From contig NZ_CP061714.1 in the NCBI RefSeq assembly GCF_014764385.1, positions 372,001 to 436,000 on the forward strand: 64,000 nucleotides of DNA. Reading direction: 5' to 3'. A program made the position numbers and the translations under genes. The stretch is from Luteimonas sp. MC1825. GTDB taxonomy: Bacteria; Pseudomonadota; Gammaproteobacteria; Xanthomonadales; Xanthomonadaceae. Shown here one piece after another: positions 13,939 through 23,506 of this stretch; within the stretch, counting starts at the first letter, position 1; each line of letters begins with the position of its first letter. Under the pieces are notes generated by a model. That model saw nothing but the letters and a program-made list of their open reading frames with translations. It searched no databases and was not told the origin of the DNA.

Positions 13939-14154
13939 TCAGCCGATGCGGAAGGGAGCGAGGTCGGAGTTGCGCAGGTACCCCTGGCGGGTCGCGCGGT
14001 ACGCATGCGCCATGCCGTTGGCGGAGGCACCGCCATGCCCGTCGGCGAGCGCATCGAACGACGGCAGCTCGGACAGGCGCAGCGGCACGGCGTCGGCAAG
14101 GTCCTGGGCGTCCCAGGCCTGGGGGAAGTGGAAGGCGAAGTTCGGGGTGGCCAT
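13939..14154 (-). CDS. Small unknown protein (71 residues) inside the exporter operon
   Basis: I do not recognise a family. The ATG at 14154 is one base after the adaptor stop (TGA-C-ATG) and 7 bases after a GGAG, so translation looks coupled to the adaptor. The protein starts MATPNFAFHFPQAWDAQDLA. It has no Cys, signal peptide or membrane helix. Residues 1-42 are acidic (six Asp/Glu, one Arg) and end in GHGG. Residues 43-71 are basic (four Arg, one Asp) and end DLAPFRIG. This split looks like a leader and core, and position between adaptor and ABC ATPase suggests an exported peptide. No modification enzyme or peptidase gene is adjacent, so this is only a hypothesis; a structural or regulatory accessory protein is equally possible. 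Confidence 0.7.
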   Translation of the reverse strand: MATPNFAFHFPQAWDAQDLADAVPLRLSELPSFDALADGHGGASANGMAHAYRATRQGYLRNSDLAPFRIG

Positions 14155-14155
14155 G

Positions 14156-15451
14156 TCAGTCTCCAGAGATCCGGACGCGTTCTGCACTGTCGAACTGGTC
14201 GGCTCCGGACACGACGACCCGTTCGCCCGGCTCGAGGCCGGAGAGGATTTCAACCGCACCGAGGCTGCTGACCCCGGTCTGGATCGGACGGCGCACGGCG
14301 CTGCCGTCCTGGACCACGTAGGCGAAGCGGCCGCCGTCCTGTTCCAGGAACGGGCCGCGCTCCACCATCAGCGTGTCCGGCCGCGTGTCCAGCACGATGC
14401 GCGCGGACAGGCGCTGGTTCTGCCGGAGGCCCGGAGGCTGGCTGTTTTCCGCGAAGCGAAGGCGTGCATTCACTTCGCCATTGACCACTTCGGGCGACAC
14501 CGCGGAGACCTCGGCCGGAAACGTCTTGCCGGTGCTGGTCACCTGCGCCGGCATGCCGATCGCAAGGTCGCGCGCGAAGCTCTCCGGCACCTTGATCTCG
14601 AGTTCGAACACCGACAGGTCGACCACGCCGAGCACCGGGCCGTTGGCGGCGACGCTGGTGCCCTGCGGCACCTGCACCTGGCCGACCTGGCCGTCGAACG
14701 GCGCGCGCAGGGTGAGCGCATCGACCTGGCGGGCGAGTTCGCCGGCGACGGCGCGCTGGCGGTCGGCCATCAGGCGCTTGTTGCGGGCGTCGAGTTCGGC
14801 GCCCTGCGCCGACAGCGAGAACTCCTGGCGCGCGGCGGACAGGCCGAGGTCGGCCTTCTTCAGCGCGTCCTGTGCGCGCGCCACGTCGACCTGCGGCACG
14901 GCGCCGCCATCGAAGCCGCGCTGGTAGCGTTGCAGGTCGCGCTCGGCCGCGGTGCGGTCGATCCCGGCCTGGTCGAGCTGCTTGCGCGCATCCGACTTGG
15001 CCAGGCGCGCGTCGAGCAGCGCGCGGCTGGCCTCGGCCTCCATGCCGGCCAGCGCGGATTCTTCCTGCACCAGGCGGCTGCGCAGTTCCGGGCTGTCGAT
15101 CACCGCCAGCTCCTGGCCCTGCTTGACCACGTCGCCGGCCACCACCTTGAGGGCCACGGTGCCGGCAGCGATCGCGTACAGCGTGGGGCTGTTGGCGGCG
15201 ATCACGCGGCCATCAGCGGACAGGTCGCGCACCAGCTCGCCGCGGGTGACCTCGGCCACGCGCAGGCGTGAGGCGTCATAGGAGCGACCGCCCGCCGACC
15301 AGCCGCTGGCGAGCCAGGCGATCGCCGCGACCAGCGCGATCATCACGGCGCCGCCGACCAGCCATGGCTTGCGGCCACCAAGGGCACCGCGCGGCGTGGC
15401 GAGCACCTGGTCCTGGCTGGCGGTGTCGCGGATGCGGGAGCGTTGGTCCAT
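14156..15451 (-). CDS. HlyD/MacA-type periplasmic adaptor of the ABC exporter
   Basis: Adaptor linking an inner-membrane transporter to an outer-membrane channel. It has 431 residues from the ATG at 15451 (MDQRSRIRD). A single N-terminal membrane anchor (about 29-50) is followed by a lipoyl/barrel-sandwich region split by a long coiled-coil hairpin (QLDQAGIDRTAAERDLQRYQ region), then a beta-barrel domain and a C-terminal membrane-proximal domain. First gene of the operon adaptor, small protein, ATPase, permeases, regulator, kinase. The predicted sigma-54 transcription start lies 33 bases upstream of the ATG. Confidence 0.9.
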   Translation of the reverse strand: MDQRSRIRDTASQDQVLATPRGALGGRKPWLVGGAVMIALVAAIAWLASGWSAGGRSYDASRLRVAEVTRGELVRDLSADGRVIAANSPTLYAIAAGTVALKVVAGDVVKQGQELAVIDSPELRSRLVQEESALAGMEAEASRALLDARLAKSDARKQLDQAGIDRTAAERDLQRYQRGFDGGAVPQVDVARAQDALKKADLGLSAARQEFSLSAQGAELDARNKRLMADRQRAVAGELARQVDALTLRAPFDGQVGQVQVPQGTSVAANGPVLGVVDLSVFELEIKVPESFARDLAIGMPAQVTSTGKTFPAEVSAVSPEVVNGEVNARLRFAENSQPPGLRQNQRLSARIVLDTRPDTLMVERGPFLEQDGGRFAYVVQDGSAVRRPIQTGVSSLGAVEILSGLEPGERVVVSGADQFDSAERVRISGD

Positions 15452-15494
15452 GGCGGGCGGTCTGTCGTGTTCGGGGTCGGGTCGACTTGATTGA

Positions 15495-15511
15495 CGCAAG
15501 CTGCGTGCCAA
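15495..15511 (-). promoter_or_regulatory. Sigma-54 (-24/-12) promoter of the exporter operon
   Basis: On the minus strand the sequence reads TTGGCACGCAGCTTGCG. This gives the invariant GG (15509-15508) and GC (15497-15496) separated by exactly 10 bases, and matches the TGGCACG-N4-TTGC consensus throughout. Predicted start of transcription is near 15484, leaving a 33-base leader before the adaptor ATG. The same operon encodes a sigma-54-dependent activator. Confidence 0.9.
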
Positions 15512-15549
15512 CTGCAAGTCATTGAAAGTACGATATTTAATCAGTGCGT

Positions 15550-15589
15550 CCAGGCGTCCGCGCGGACGCCTGGCTGTCCGCGCGGACGG
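15550..15589. promoter_or_regulatory. Two phased palindromes, probable enhancer sites for the sigma-54 activator
   Basis: A perfect 24-bp palindrome occupies 15550-15573 and a second palindrome has its perfect core at 15576-15587. Both share the 12-bp core GTCCGCGCGGAC, with centres 20 bp apart (about two helical turns). They lie about 78 and 98 bp upstream of the predicted sigma-54 start. A further half site, GGACGCC, is at 15593-15599. The genes on both sides point away from this region, so these are not gene-end terminators. An effect on glmS, whose ATG is at 15644, cannot be excluded. Confidence 0.78.
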
Positions 15590-15643
15590 CCCGGACGCCT
15601 TTCCCCGTTAGACTTGTGGTTCCAAAGGAAGGGGTTCCAGCAC

Positions 15644-17473
15644 ATGTGTGGCATCGTCGGCGCGATCGCGGATCGCGATGTGGTTCCGGTCCTGATCGAA
15701 GGACTCAAGCGGCTTGAATATCGCGGCTACGATTCGGCCGGCATCGCGGTCGTCGATGGCGACGACGTACGCCGCGTACGCCGCACCGGGCGCGTGTCGG
15801 AGATGGAGTCCGCCGCCGGCAGCGAAGGCTTCGAGGCCAAGCTCGGCATCGGCCACACCCGCTGGGCCACCCATGGCGGCGTGACCGAAAGCAACGCCCA
15901 TCCGCACGTCAGCCACGGCGTGGCGCTGGTGCACAACGGCATCATCGAGAACCACGAGGAGCAGCGCGAGCGCCTGAAGGATCTCGGCTACACCTTCGAA
16001 TCGCAGACCGACACCGAGGTCATCGCGCACCTGATCCACCATTACCTGAAGGATGGCGACGACCTGCTGGGTGCGCTGCAACGCGCGGTGAAGGAACTCG
16101 ACGGCGCCTATGCGCTGGCCGTGGTCAGCCGCAAGGAGCCGGGGCGCCTGGTGTGCGCGCGCATGGGCTGCCCGCTGCTGGTGGGCCTGGGCGAAGGCGA
16201 GAACTTCGTCGCCTCCGACGTGTCCGCGATCCTGCAGGCCACGCGCCGGGTGATCTTCCTGGAAGAGGGCGACACCGCCGAGGTGACCCGCGAGGGCGTG
16301 CGCGTGTTCGGCGCCGACGACCAGCCGGTCACCCGCGAGGAGCACCTGTCCGACGTCTCGCTGGCATCGCTGGAGCTCGGTCCGTACCGGCACTACATGC
16401 AGAAGGAGATCCACGAGCAGCCGCGCGCGCTGGCCGACACGATGGAGGCGATCATCGACGCCGGGCGGTTCGTGCCCGAACTGTTCGGCGCCGACGCGGC
16501 CGCGGTGCTGGGCGACGTGGACGGCGTGCAGATCCTCGCCTGCGGCACCAGCTTCTACGCGGGCTCGGTGGCGCGCTACTGGATCGAGGCGATCAGCGGC
16601 CTGCCGTGCAGCGTCGAGATCGCCAGCGAGTACCGCTACCGCACCGCGGTCGCCAACCCGAAGCACCTGATCGTCACCATCTCGCAATCGGGCGAAACGC
16701 TCGACACCATGGAGGCGCTGAAGTACGCCAAATCGCTGGGCCACGACCACACGCTGTCGATCTGCAACGTGCCCGAGAGCGCCATCCCGCGCGCCAGCAA
16801 GCTGGTGTTCTACACCCGCGCCGGGGCCGAGATCGGCGTCGCCTCCACCAAGGCGTTCACCACCCAGCTGGTCGGCCTGTTCGCGCTTGCGGCCACGCTC
16901 GCCAAGCTCAACGGCCGCTTGCCGGAAGAGAAGGAAGACGAGTACATCGAGGCGCTGCGCCACCTGCCCGGCAGCGTGCAGCACGCGCTCAACCTGGAGC
17001 CGCAGATCGCGCTGTGGGCCGAGCGTTTCGCGCCCAAGGACAACGCGCTGTTCCTTGGCCGCGGCGTGCACTACCCGATCGCGCTCGAAGGCGCGCTCAA
17101 GCTCAAGGAAATCTCCTACATCCACGCCGAGGCGTATCCGGCTGGCGAGCTCAAGCACGGCCCGCTCGCGCTGGTCGATGCGGACATGCCGGTGGTGGTG
17201 ATCGCGCCGAAGGACTCGCTGCTGGAAAAGGTGAAGTCCAACATGCAGGAAGTGCGCGCGCGCGGCGGCGAACTGTTCGTGTTCACCGACGCCGACAGCA
17301 ACTTCAGCGAGTCGGAAGGCGTGCACGTGATCCGCACTCCGCGCCACGTCGGGGTGCTGAGCCCCATCGTGCACACGATTCCCGTACAGATGCTGGCGTA
17401 CCACGTGGCGCTGGCGCGCGGCACCGACGTCGACAAGCCGCGCAACCTGGCGAAGTCGGTAACGGTGGAGTAG
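15644..17473 (+). CDS. glmS: Glutamine-fructose-6-phosphate aminotransferase (isomerizing)
   Basis: Converts fructose-6-phosphate and glutamine to glucosamine-6-phosphate, the first step to UDP-GlcNAc. It has 609 residues, the same as the E. coli enzyme. The start is fixed by the N-terminal nucleophile Cys in [13 protein letters not shown] and an AAGGAAGGGG ribosome-binding sequence. An N-terminal glutaminase domain ([12 protein letters not shown]) is followed by two SIS sugar-isomerase domains ([19 protein letters not shown]) and the C-terminal [12 protein letters not shown]. No glmS ribozyme is present. Function works with glmU upstream. Confidence 0.98.
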   Translation: MCGIVGAIADRDVVPVLIEGLKRLEYRGYDSAGIAVVDGDDVRRVRRTGRVSEMESAAGSEGFEAKLGIGHTRWATHGGVTESNAHPHVSHGVALVHNGIIENHEEQRERLKDLGYTFESQTDTEVIAHLIHHYLKDGDDLLGALQRAVKELDGAYALAVVSRKEPGRLVCARMGCPLLVGLGEGENFVASDVSAILQATRRVIFLEEGDTAEVTREGVRVFGADDQPVTREEHLSDVSLASLELGPYRHYMQKEIHEQPRALADTMEAIIDAGRFVPELFGADAAAVLGDVDGVQILACGTSFYAGSVARYWIEAISGLPCSVEIASEYRYRTAVANPKHLIVTISQSGETLDTMEALKYAKSLGHDHTLSICNVPESAIPRASKLVFYTRAGAEIGVASTKAFTTQLVGLFALAATLAKLNGRLPEEKEDEYIEALRHLPGSVQHALNLEPQIALWAERFAPKDNALFLGRGVHYPIALEGALKLKEISYIHAEAYPAGELKHGPLALVDADMPVVVIAPKDSLLEKVKSNMQEVRARGGELFVFTDADSNFSESEGVHVIRTPRHVGVLSPIVHTIPVQMLAYHVALARGTDVDKPRNLAKSVTVE

Positions 17474-17503
17474 GTTCCAGGCGTGCTGCAAGCGAGGGCC
17501 GCC

Positions 17504-18955
17504 ATGTCATCACCCGTCAGCAACGTCCGTCCCGCACCCGACCAGGTGCTGGTCGACATCGTCGACTATGTCGCCGGCTACGTGATCGACTCGCCTCTCG
17601 CCTGGGAGACCGCGCGCAACTGCCTGATCGACACCTTGGGCTGCGGCCTGGAGGCGCTGGAGTACCCGGCATGCACCAGGCTGCTGGGCCCGCTGGTGCC
17701 CGGCACGGTGGTGCCGGACGGCGCCAAGGTGCCCGGCACACGGTTCCAGCTCGACCCGGTGCAGGCGGCCTTCAACATCGGCGCGATGGTCCGCTGGCTG
17801 GACTTCAACGACACCTGGCTGGCCGCCGAGTGGGGGCATCCGTCCGACAACCTCGGCGGCATCCTCGCGGTGGCCGACTGGCTCAGCCGCACCGCGGTGA
17901 CCGCGGGAAGGCCGCCGCTGGCGATGCGGGACGTGCTGGCGGCGATGATCAAGGCGCACGAGATCCAGGGCTGCTTCGCGCTGGAGAACAGCTTCAACCG
18001 TGTCGGCCTGGACCACGTGGTGCTGGTGAAGGTGGCATCCACCGCGGTGGTCGCCTGGCTGCTGGGCCTGTCGCGCGAGCAGATCCTCAACGCGGTGTCG
18101 CTGGCGTGGGTGGACGGGCAGAGCCTGCGCACCTACCGGCACGCGCCCAACACCGGCAGCCGAAAATCCTGGGCCGCGGGCGACGCCACCAGCCGCGCCG
18201 TGCGCCTGGCGCTGATCGCGGCGACCGGGGAGATGGGCTACCCCGGCGCACTGACCGCGCCCACGTGGGGCTTCTACGACGTCTCCTTCAAGGGCGAGCC
18301 CTTCCGGTTCCAGCGCCCCTACGGCAGCTACGTGATGGAAAACGTGCTGTTCAAGATCAGCTTCCCGGCCGAGTTCCACGGCCAGACCGCGGTCGAGGCG
18401 GCGCTGCTCCTGCATGGGCAGCTCGCGGCCGCCGGCAAGGGTGTCGACGACATCGCCGGGATCACCATCCGCACGCAACAGGCCTGCATCCGCATCATCG
18501 ACAAGCAGGGCCCGCTGGACAATCCGGCTGACCGCGACCACTGCATCCAGTACATGGTCGCGGTGGCACTGGTGTTCGGGCGCCTGACCGCCGCCGACTA
18601 CGAGGACGATGTGGCCGCCGATCCGCGCATCGACCGCCTGCGGGCGAAGATCACCTGCGTCGAGGATCCGCGCTACACCGCCGACTACCACGACCCCGAC
18701 AAGCGCAGCATCGCCAATGCGCTGGCGGTGGAGTTCAGCGACGGAACCGGGCTTGCCGAAGTCGCGGTGGAATATCCGGTCGGACACCCGCGGCGGCGCG
18801 AAGAGGGCATCCCGCTGCTGGAGGCCAAGTTCCGCACCAACCTGGCGCGGCGCTTCCCGGAGCAGCAGCAGCGCGCGATCCTGGCCGCCAGCCTCGACCA
18901 GGCGACGCTGGAGGCCCTGCCGGTGCACGAATACGTCGATCTCTACGTGATCTGA
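17504..18955 (+). CDS. prpD: 2-methylcitrate dehydratase, MmgE/PrpD family
   Basis: Enzyme of the methylcitrate cycle for propionate breakdown, dehydrating 2-methylcitrate to methylaconitate. From the ATG at 17504 ([19 protein letters not shown]) the protein has 483 residues, the E. coli PrpD length. PrpD features include [36 protein letters not shown], and the YVDLYVI ending. It follows glmS by 30 bases but is functionally unrelated to it. The window also contains acnD and prpF, the alternative route for the same step, about 29 kb away; prpB and prpC are not present. Confidence 0.93.
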   Translation: MSSPVSNVRPAPDQVLVDIVDYVAGYVIDSPLAWETARNCLIDTLGCGLEALEYPACTRLLGPLVPGTVVPDGAKVPGTRFQLDPVQAAFNIGAMVRWLDFNDTWLAAEWGHPSDNLGGILAVADWLSRTAVTAGRPPLAMRDVLAAMIKAHEIQGCFALENSFNRVGLDHVVLVKVASTAVVAWLLGLSREQILNAVSLAWVDGQSLRTYRHAPNTGSRKSWAAGDATSRAVRLALIAATGEMGYPGALTAPTWGFYDVSFKGEPFRFQRPYGSYVMENVLFKISFPAEFHGQTAVEAALLLHGQLAAAGKGVDDIAGITIRTQQACIRIIDKQGPLDNPADRDHCIQYMVAVALVFGRLTAADYEDDVAADPRIDRLRAKITCVEDPRYTADYHDPDKRSIANALAVEFSDGTGLAEVAVEYPVGHPRRREEGIPLLEAKFRTNLARRFPEQQQRAILAASLDQATLEALPVHEYVDLYVI

Positions 18956-19090
18956 AGCCGGTCGGCGACCCGGTCGGACACAGCGTGCCAGCCATGCCCG
19001 CGGGTCGCGCGCACCCGCTTGTATCATCGTGATGCGCGCGGACGCAGCGGCACACCGGTTGCTGACGCCGTTGCGCACGGAGCCTCCCCC

Positions 19091-20089
<999 letters not shown>

Positions 20090-20204
20090 CCTTCGACACC
20101 TGCTGAGCGCGGCACCGTCGCCGCGCCCGGGCCGTGCCGGCGCGCGCCTTCACGTCCGATTGCGCGATCATGGCGCGACCCGGATCCAAGGAGGCCGACG
20201 GCCG

Positions 20205-20774
20205 ATGACCGCTGCACGCGCCAAGGCGGACACCGCCCTGCTGCTGGTGGACCTGTTCAACCTGTTCGATTTCCCCGGCGGGACTGCCCTGGCACGCTCG
20301 GCACTGGAGATGGTGCCGCGCGTCGCCGCCTTGCGTGACCGCTTCGACCGTGCCAACGCGCCGGTCATCTACGCCAACGACAACTTCAGCGACTGGCAGG
20401 GCGGGTTTCCGGAGCTCGTTGCCGCCTGCCTGGCCGCAGGCGGAACGCCCGCCGCGATCGTCGCGGCCCTGGCGCCACGCGCCAGCGACTACTACATCCT
20501 CAAGCCCAGGCACTCCGCGTTCATGGCCACGGCGTTGCCCGTGCTACTGACACAGCTCGGCGTGCGTCGCCTGGTGCTGGCGGGCATCGCGGCCGACTCC
20601 TGCGTGCTGGCGACGGCGCAGGACGCGCACATGCGCGAGTACACGCAGTGGGTGCCTTCGGACTGCGTGGCCGCGATCTCGCCCGCGCGCAAGGACACGG
20701 CGCTGACGCTGCTGTCACGTTCGATCGGCATCCAGACCCGCGGTTCGCGCGGTACGCCGGGCGTGTTTCCGTGA
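20205..20774 (+). CDS. Isochorismatase-family cysteine hydrolase
   Basis: Hydrolase of 189 residues with the family's catalytic triad visible: Asp in ALLLVDLFNLF, Lys in YYILKPRHSAF, and Cys in AADSCVLATA. A strong AAGGAGG ribosome-binding sequence precedes the ATG. Family members hydrolyse nicotinamide, N-carbamoyl compounds, ureidoacrylate or isochorismate; nothing here selects one. The stop overlaps the GTG of the next gene (GTGA), so the two are translationally coupled. That linkage to a protein acetyltransferase would suit a nicotinamidase-like role in NAD supply for deacetylation, but this is speculation. Confidence 0.88.
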   Translation: MTAARAKADTALLLVDLFNLFDFPGGTALARSALEMVPRVAALRDRFDRANAPVIYANDNFSDWQGGFPELVAACLAAGGTPAAIVAALAPRASDYYILKPRHSAFMATALPVLLTQLGVRRLVLAGIAADSCVLATAQDAHMREYTQWVPSDCVAAISPARKDTALTLLSRSIGIQTRGSRGTPGVFP

Positions 20775-23485
20775 GCACGTACGCGCTGGACGCGGTCTTC
20801 GCGCCGCGCTCGGTAGCCGTGGTCGGCGCCAGTCCGCGCGCGCGCTCGCTTGGGCGCCTGGTGCTGCAGCAGGTGCGCGAGGGCGGGTTTGCCGGGCCGG
20901 TCGGGCTGGTGAACCCCTTCCACCGCGAGATCGAGGGCATGGCAGCCGCGCCGTCGATCGATGCCCTCGGTTTCAAGCCCGACCTGGTGGTGATCGCCAC
21001 GCCGCCCGGCGAGGTCGCCGCGGTGGTGGCGGCCGCGGCTGCGTGCGGCACCCGTGCGGCGATCGTGCTCACCCGCGGCATGGGCAGCGGCCCGGGCTCG
21101 TACAACGCGGCGCTGGAGTCGGTGGCGCGCCCGCTCGGCCTGCGCATCGTCGGCCCCAACTGCCTGGGCGTGGTGGCGCCGCATGCGGGGCTGTTCGCAA
21201 GCTTCGCCGCGCACCGGCCGCTGGCCGGCGACCTTGCGCTGCTGTCGCAGTCCGGCGCGGTCGCCGCCGGCGTGCTGGAGTGGGCGCATCCCCGCGGCAT
21301 CGGCTTCTCGGCGGTGGCGTCGCTGGGCGATGCCATCGACGTCGACTTCGCCGACCTGCTCGACTATTTCGCGGTCGACCGCCACACCCGCGCCATCCTG
21401 CTGTACCTCGAGGAAGTCCGCGACGCGCGCAAGTTCCTGACCGCGGCGCGCGCCGCCGCGCGCGGAAAGCCCGTGGTGGTGGTGCGTCCCGGCCGGCACG
21501 TGCCGGCACCAGCGCATGCGCAGACCCACACCGCGCGCCTGGCGACGCCCGACGCCGCGTACGAAGCTGCGTTTCGCCGCGCCGGCCTGCTGCGCGTGCA
21601 CGCGCTGGACGAGCTCTTTGCCGCGGTGGAGACGCTGTCGCACCTCGGCGACGTGCCCGGCAAGCGCCTGGCGGTGCTCACCAACGGCGCGGGCGCCGGC
21701 ATGCTCGCCCTCGACCGCCTGGTCGACCTGGGCGGCCGGCCTGCAACGCTGTCGCCCGACACCACGCAGCAGCTCGACCGCGCGTATGCGCGCGGCTGGT
21801 CGCGCGAGAACCCGGTGGACATGCTGGGAGATGCCGACGGCGAGCGCTACGCGGCCGGGATGGATGCGCTGCTGTCGGATCCCGGCAATGACGCGGTGCT
21901 GGTGATGCACGCGCCCACCGTGCTGTCCGATCCCGCCGAGGCCGCCGACGCCGTGGTGCGCACGCTCGCCGCGCGCCCACGCGGCCTGGTGCGCAAGCCG
22001 ACGCTCGCGGTGTGGATGGGCGGCGACCCGGCGTCGATGGCGAAGCTCGGCGAGGCCGGGATTCCCAGCTACGCGAGTGAGGCCGAGGCCGTGCGCGGCT
22101 TCATGTATCTCGTCCGCCATCGCGAAGCGCAGCAGGCGCTGATGGAAACGCCTCCCAGCCTGCCCGAGGACTTCGTGGTCGACCGCGTCGCCGCGGATGC
22201 GGTGGTCGGCGCCGCACTGGCCGCGGGCGAAGAGTGGCTCGCGCCCGACGCGGTGGCGGGCCTGCTCGAGGCCTACGGCATTCCCTTCGCGCGCGCGCTG
22301 CCGGCGGCTGATGCCGACGCCGCCGCGCGCATCGCCGCGCCGATGCTCGCCGCCGGCGGCACGGTGGCGGTCAAGGTGCTGTCGCCGGACATCGCGCACA
22401 AGTCGGATGTCGACGGCGTGCGCCTGAACCTGGCGACCGACGCGGCGGTGCGCGAGGCAGCGGCGGACGTGATGCGCCGCGCCGCGCTGCGGCGGCCGGC
22501 GGCGCGCATCGACGGCGTGCTGGTGCAGCCGATGGCGCTGCGCCCGAAGGCGCGCGAGGTGCTCGCCGGGATCGCCGACGATCCGGTGTTCGGGCCGGTG
22601 GTGGTGTTTGGCCGCGGCGGCACCGCGGTCGAGGTGATCGACGACAAGACGCTGGCCCTGCCGCCGCTCGACCTGCGCCTGGCGCACGAGATGATCGGCC
22701 GCACGCGCGTGTCGCGCATCCTCAAGGCCTACCGCGACGTGCCCGCCGCCGACGAACGCGCGCTGGCGCTGGTGCTGGTCAAGCTGGCGCAGCTGGCCGC
22801 CGACATCCCCGCGGTGCGCGAGGTCGACATCAATCCGCTGCTGGTGGATGCCGACGGCGTGCTGGTGCTGGATGCGCGCGTGGCGGTCTCGGTGTCGCGG
22901 CAGTTGCACAGGGGCCGCGGCCATCCGCGCTTCGCGGTGTTCCCGTACCCGAAGGAGCTGGAGCGCACGCTGACGCTCGGCGACGGACGCGAGGCGTTCG
23001 TGCGCCCGGTGCGCCCCGAGGACGATGCGATGTTCCGCCGCTTCTTCGACAAGGTCAGCGCCGAGGACCTGCGGCTGCGCTTCTTCCGCGCGGTGCGCGA
23101 TTTCAGCCACGATTTCATCGCCCGCCTGGTGCAGCTGGACTACGCGCGCTCGATGGCACTGGTCGCGATCGACGTCGACAGCGGCGAGATGCTCGGCGCG
23201 GTGCGCCTGCTGGCCGATGCCAACTACGACCGCGGCGAGTACGGGATCATGGTGCGCTCCGACCTCAAGGGCGCCGGCCTGGGCTGGCGACTGATGGAGG
23301 AGATGGTGGAGGTCGCGCGCTGGATGGGCCTGAAGCTCATCGAAGGCCAGGTGCTGCGCGACAACAGCACCATGCTGCGCATGTGCCGCCAGCTCGGCTT
23401 CAAGGTGGTCCCGGATCCGGATGACGCCACGGTCATGCTGGTCACGCTTCCGGTCCCGGCCGGGGCGCGGGTGCATCCCGCGTGA
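20771..23485 (+). CDS. Pat/YfiQ-type protein lysine acetyltransferase (acyl-CoA synthetase-like plus GNAT)
   Basis: Large fusion of about 904 residues starting at GTG 20771, which overlaps the previous stop. Residues 1 to about 460 resemble the CoA-binding and ligase parts of ADP-forming acyl-CoA synthetase (RSVAVVGASPRARSLGR, GPNCLGVV, LLSQSGAVA). An ATP-grasp-like part follows (about 480-710; VAVKVLSPDIAHKSDVDGV). A C-terminal GNAT acetyltransferase comes last (about 740-895; MVRSDLKGAGLGWRLMEEMV as acetyl-CoA site). This is the architecture of Pat/YfiQ, which acetylates and shuts down acetyl-CoA synthetase. The partner deacetylase is not in the window. Confidence 0.9.
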   Translation: MSTYALDAVFAPRSVAVVGASPRARSLGRLVLQQVREGGFAGPVGLVNPFHREIEGMAAAPSIDALGFKPDLVVIATPPGEVAAVVAAAAACGTRAAIVLTRGMGSGPGSYNAALESVARPLGLRIVGPNCLGVVAPHAGLFASFAAHRPLAGDLALLSQSGAVAAGVLEWAHPRGIGFSAVASLGDAIDVDFADLLDYFAVDRHTRAILLYLEEVRDARKFLTAARAAARGKPVVVVRPGRHVPAPAHAQTHTARLATPDAAYEAAFRRAGLLRVHALDELFAAVETLSHLGDVPGKRLAVLTNGAGAGMLALDRLVDLGGRPATLSPDTTQQLDRAYARGWSRENPVDMLGDADGERYAAGMDALLSDPGNDAVLVMHAPTVLSDPAEAADAVVRTLAARPRGLVRKPTLAVWMGGDPASMAKLGEAGIPSYASEAEAVRGFMYLVRHREAQQALMETPPSLPEDFVVDRVAADAVVGAALAAGEEWLAPDAVAGLLEAYGIPFARALPAADADAAARIAAPMLAAGGTVAVKVLSPDIAHKSDVDGVRLNLATDAAVREAAADVMRRAALRRPAARIDGVLVQPMALRPKAREVLAGIADDPVFGPVVVFGRGGTAVEVIDDKTLALPPLDLRLAHEMIGRTRVSRILKAYRDVPAADERALALVLVKLAQLAADIPAVREVDINPLLVDADGVLVLDARVAVSVSRQLHRGRGHPRFAVFPYPKELERTLTLGDGREAFVRPVRPEDDAMFRRFFDKVSAEDLRLRFFRAVRDFSHDFIARLVQLDYARSMALVAIDVDSGEMLGAVRLLADANYDRGEYGIMVRSDLKGAGLGWRLMEEMVEVARWMGLKLIEGQVLRDNSTMLRMCRQLGFKVVPDPDDATVMLVTLPVPAGARVHPA

Positions 23486-23506
23486 CGCCAGGTGGATGAC
23501 CGGGTG

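Noticed and set aside
14030..14032. Classic double-glycine bacteriocin leader in the 71-residue protein
   Set aside because: GHGG is present, but the adjacent ABC ATPase has no C39 peptidase domain and the leader lacks the usual hydrophobic spacing. Retained only as a loose leader/core idea.
15550..15589. Palindromes as Rho-independent terminators
   Set aside because: No T run on either side, and both flanking genes start here and point away, so there is nothing to terminate. Enhancer sites fit better.
15600..15643. glmS ribozyme/riboswitch
   Set aside because: The leader is too short and has no ribozyme core; the glmS ribozyme is a feature of Firmicutes and related groups.
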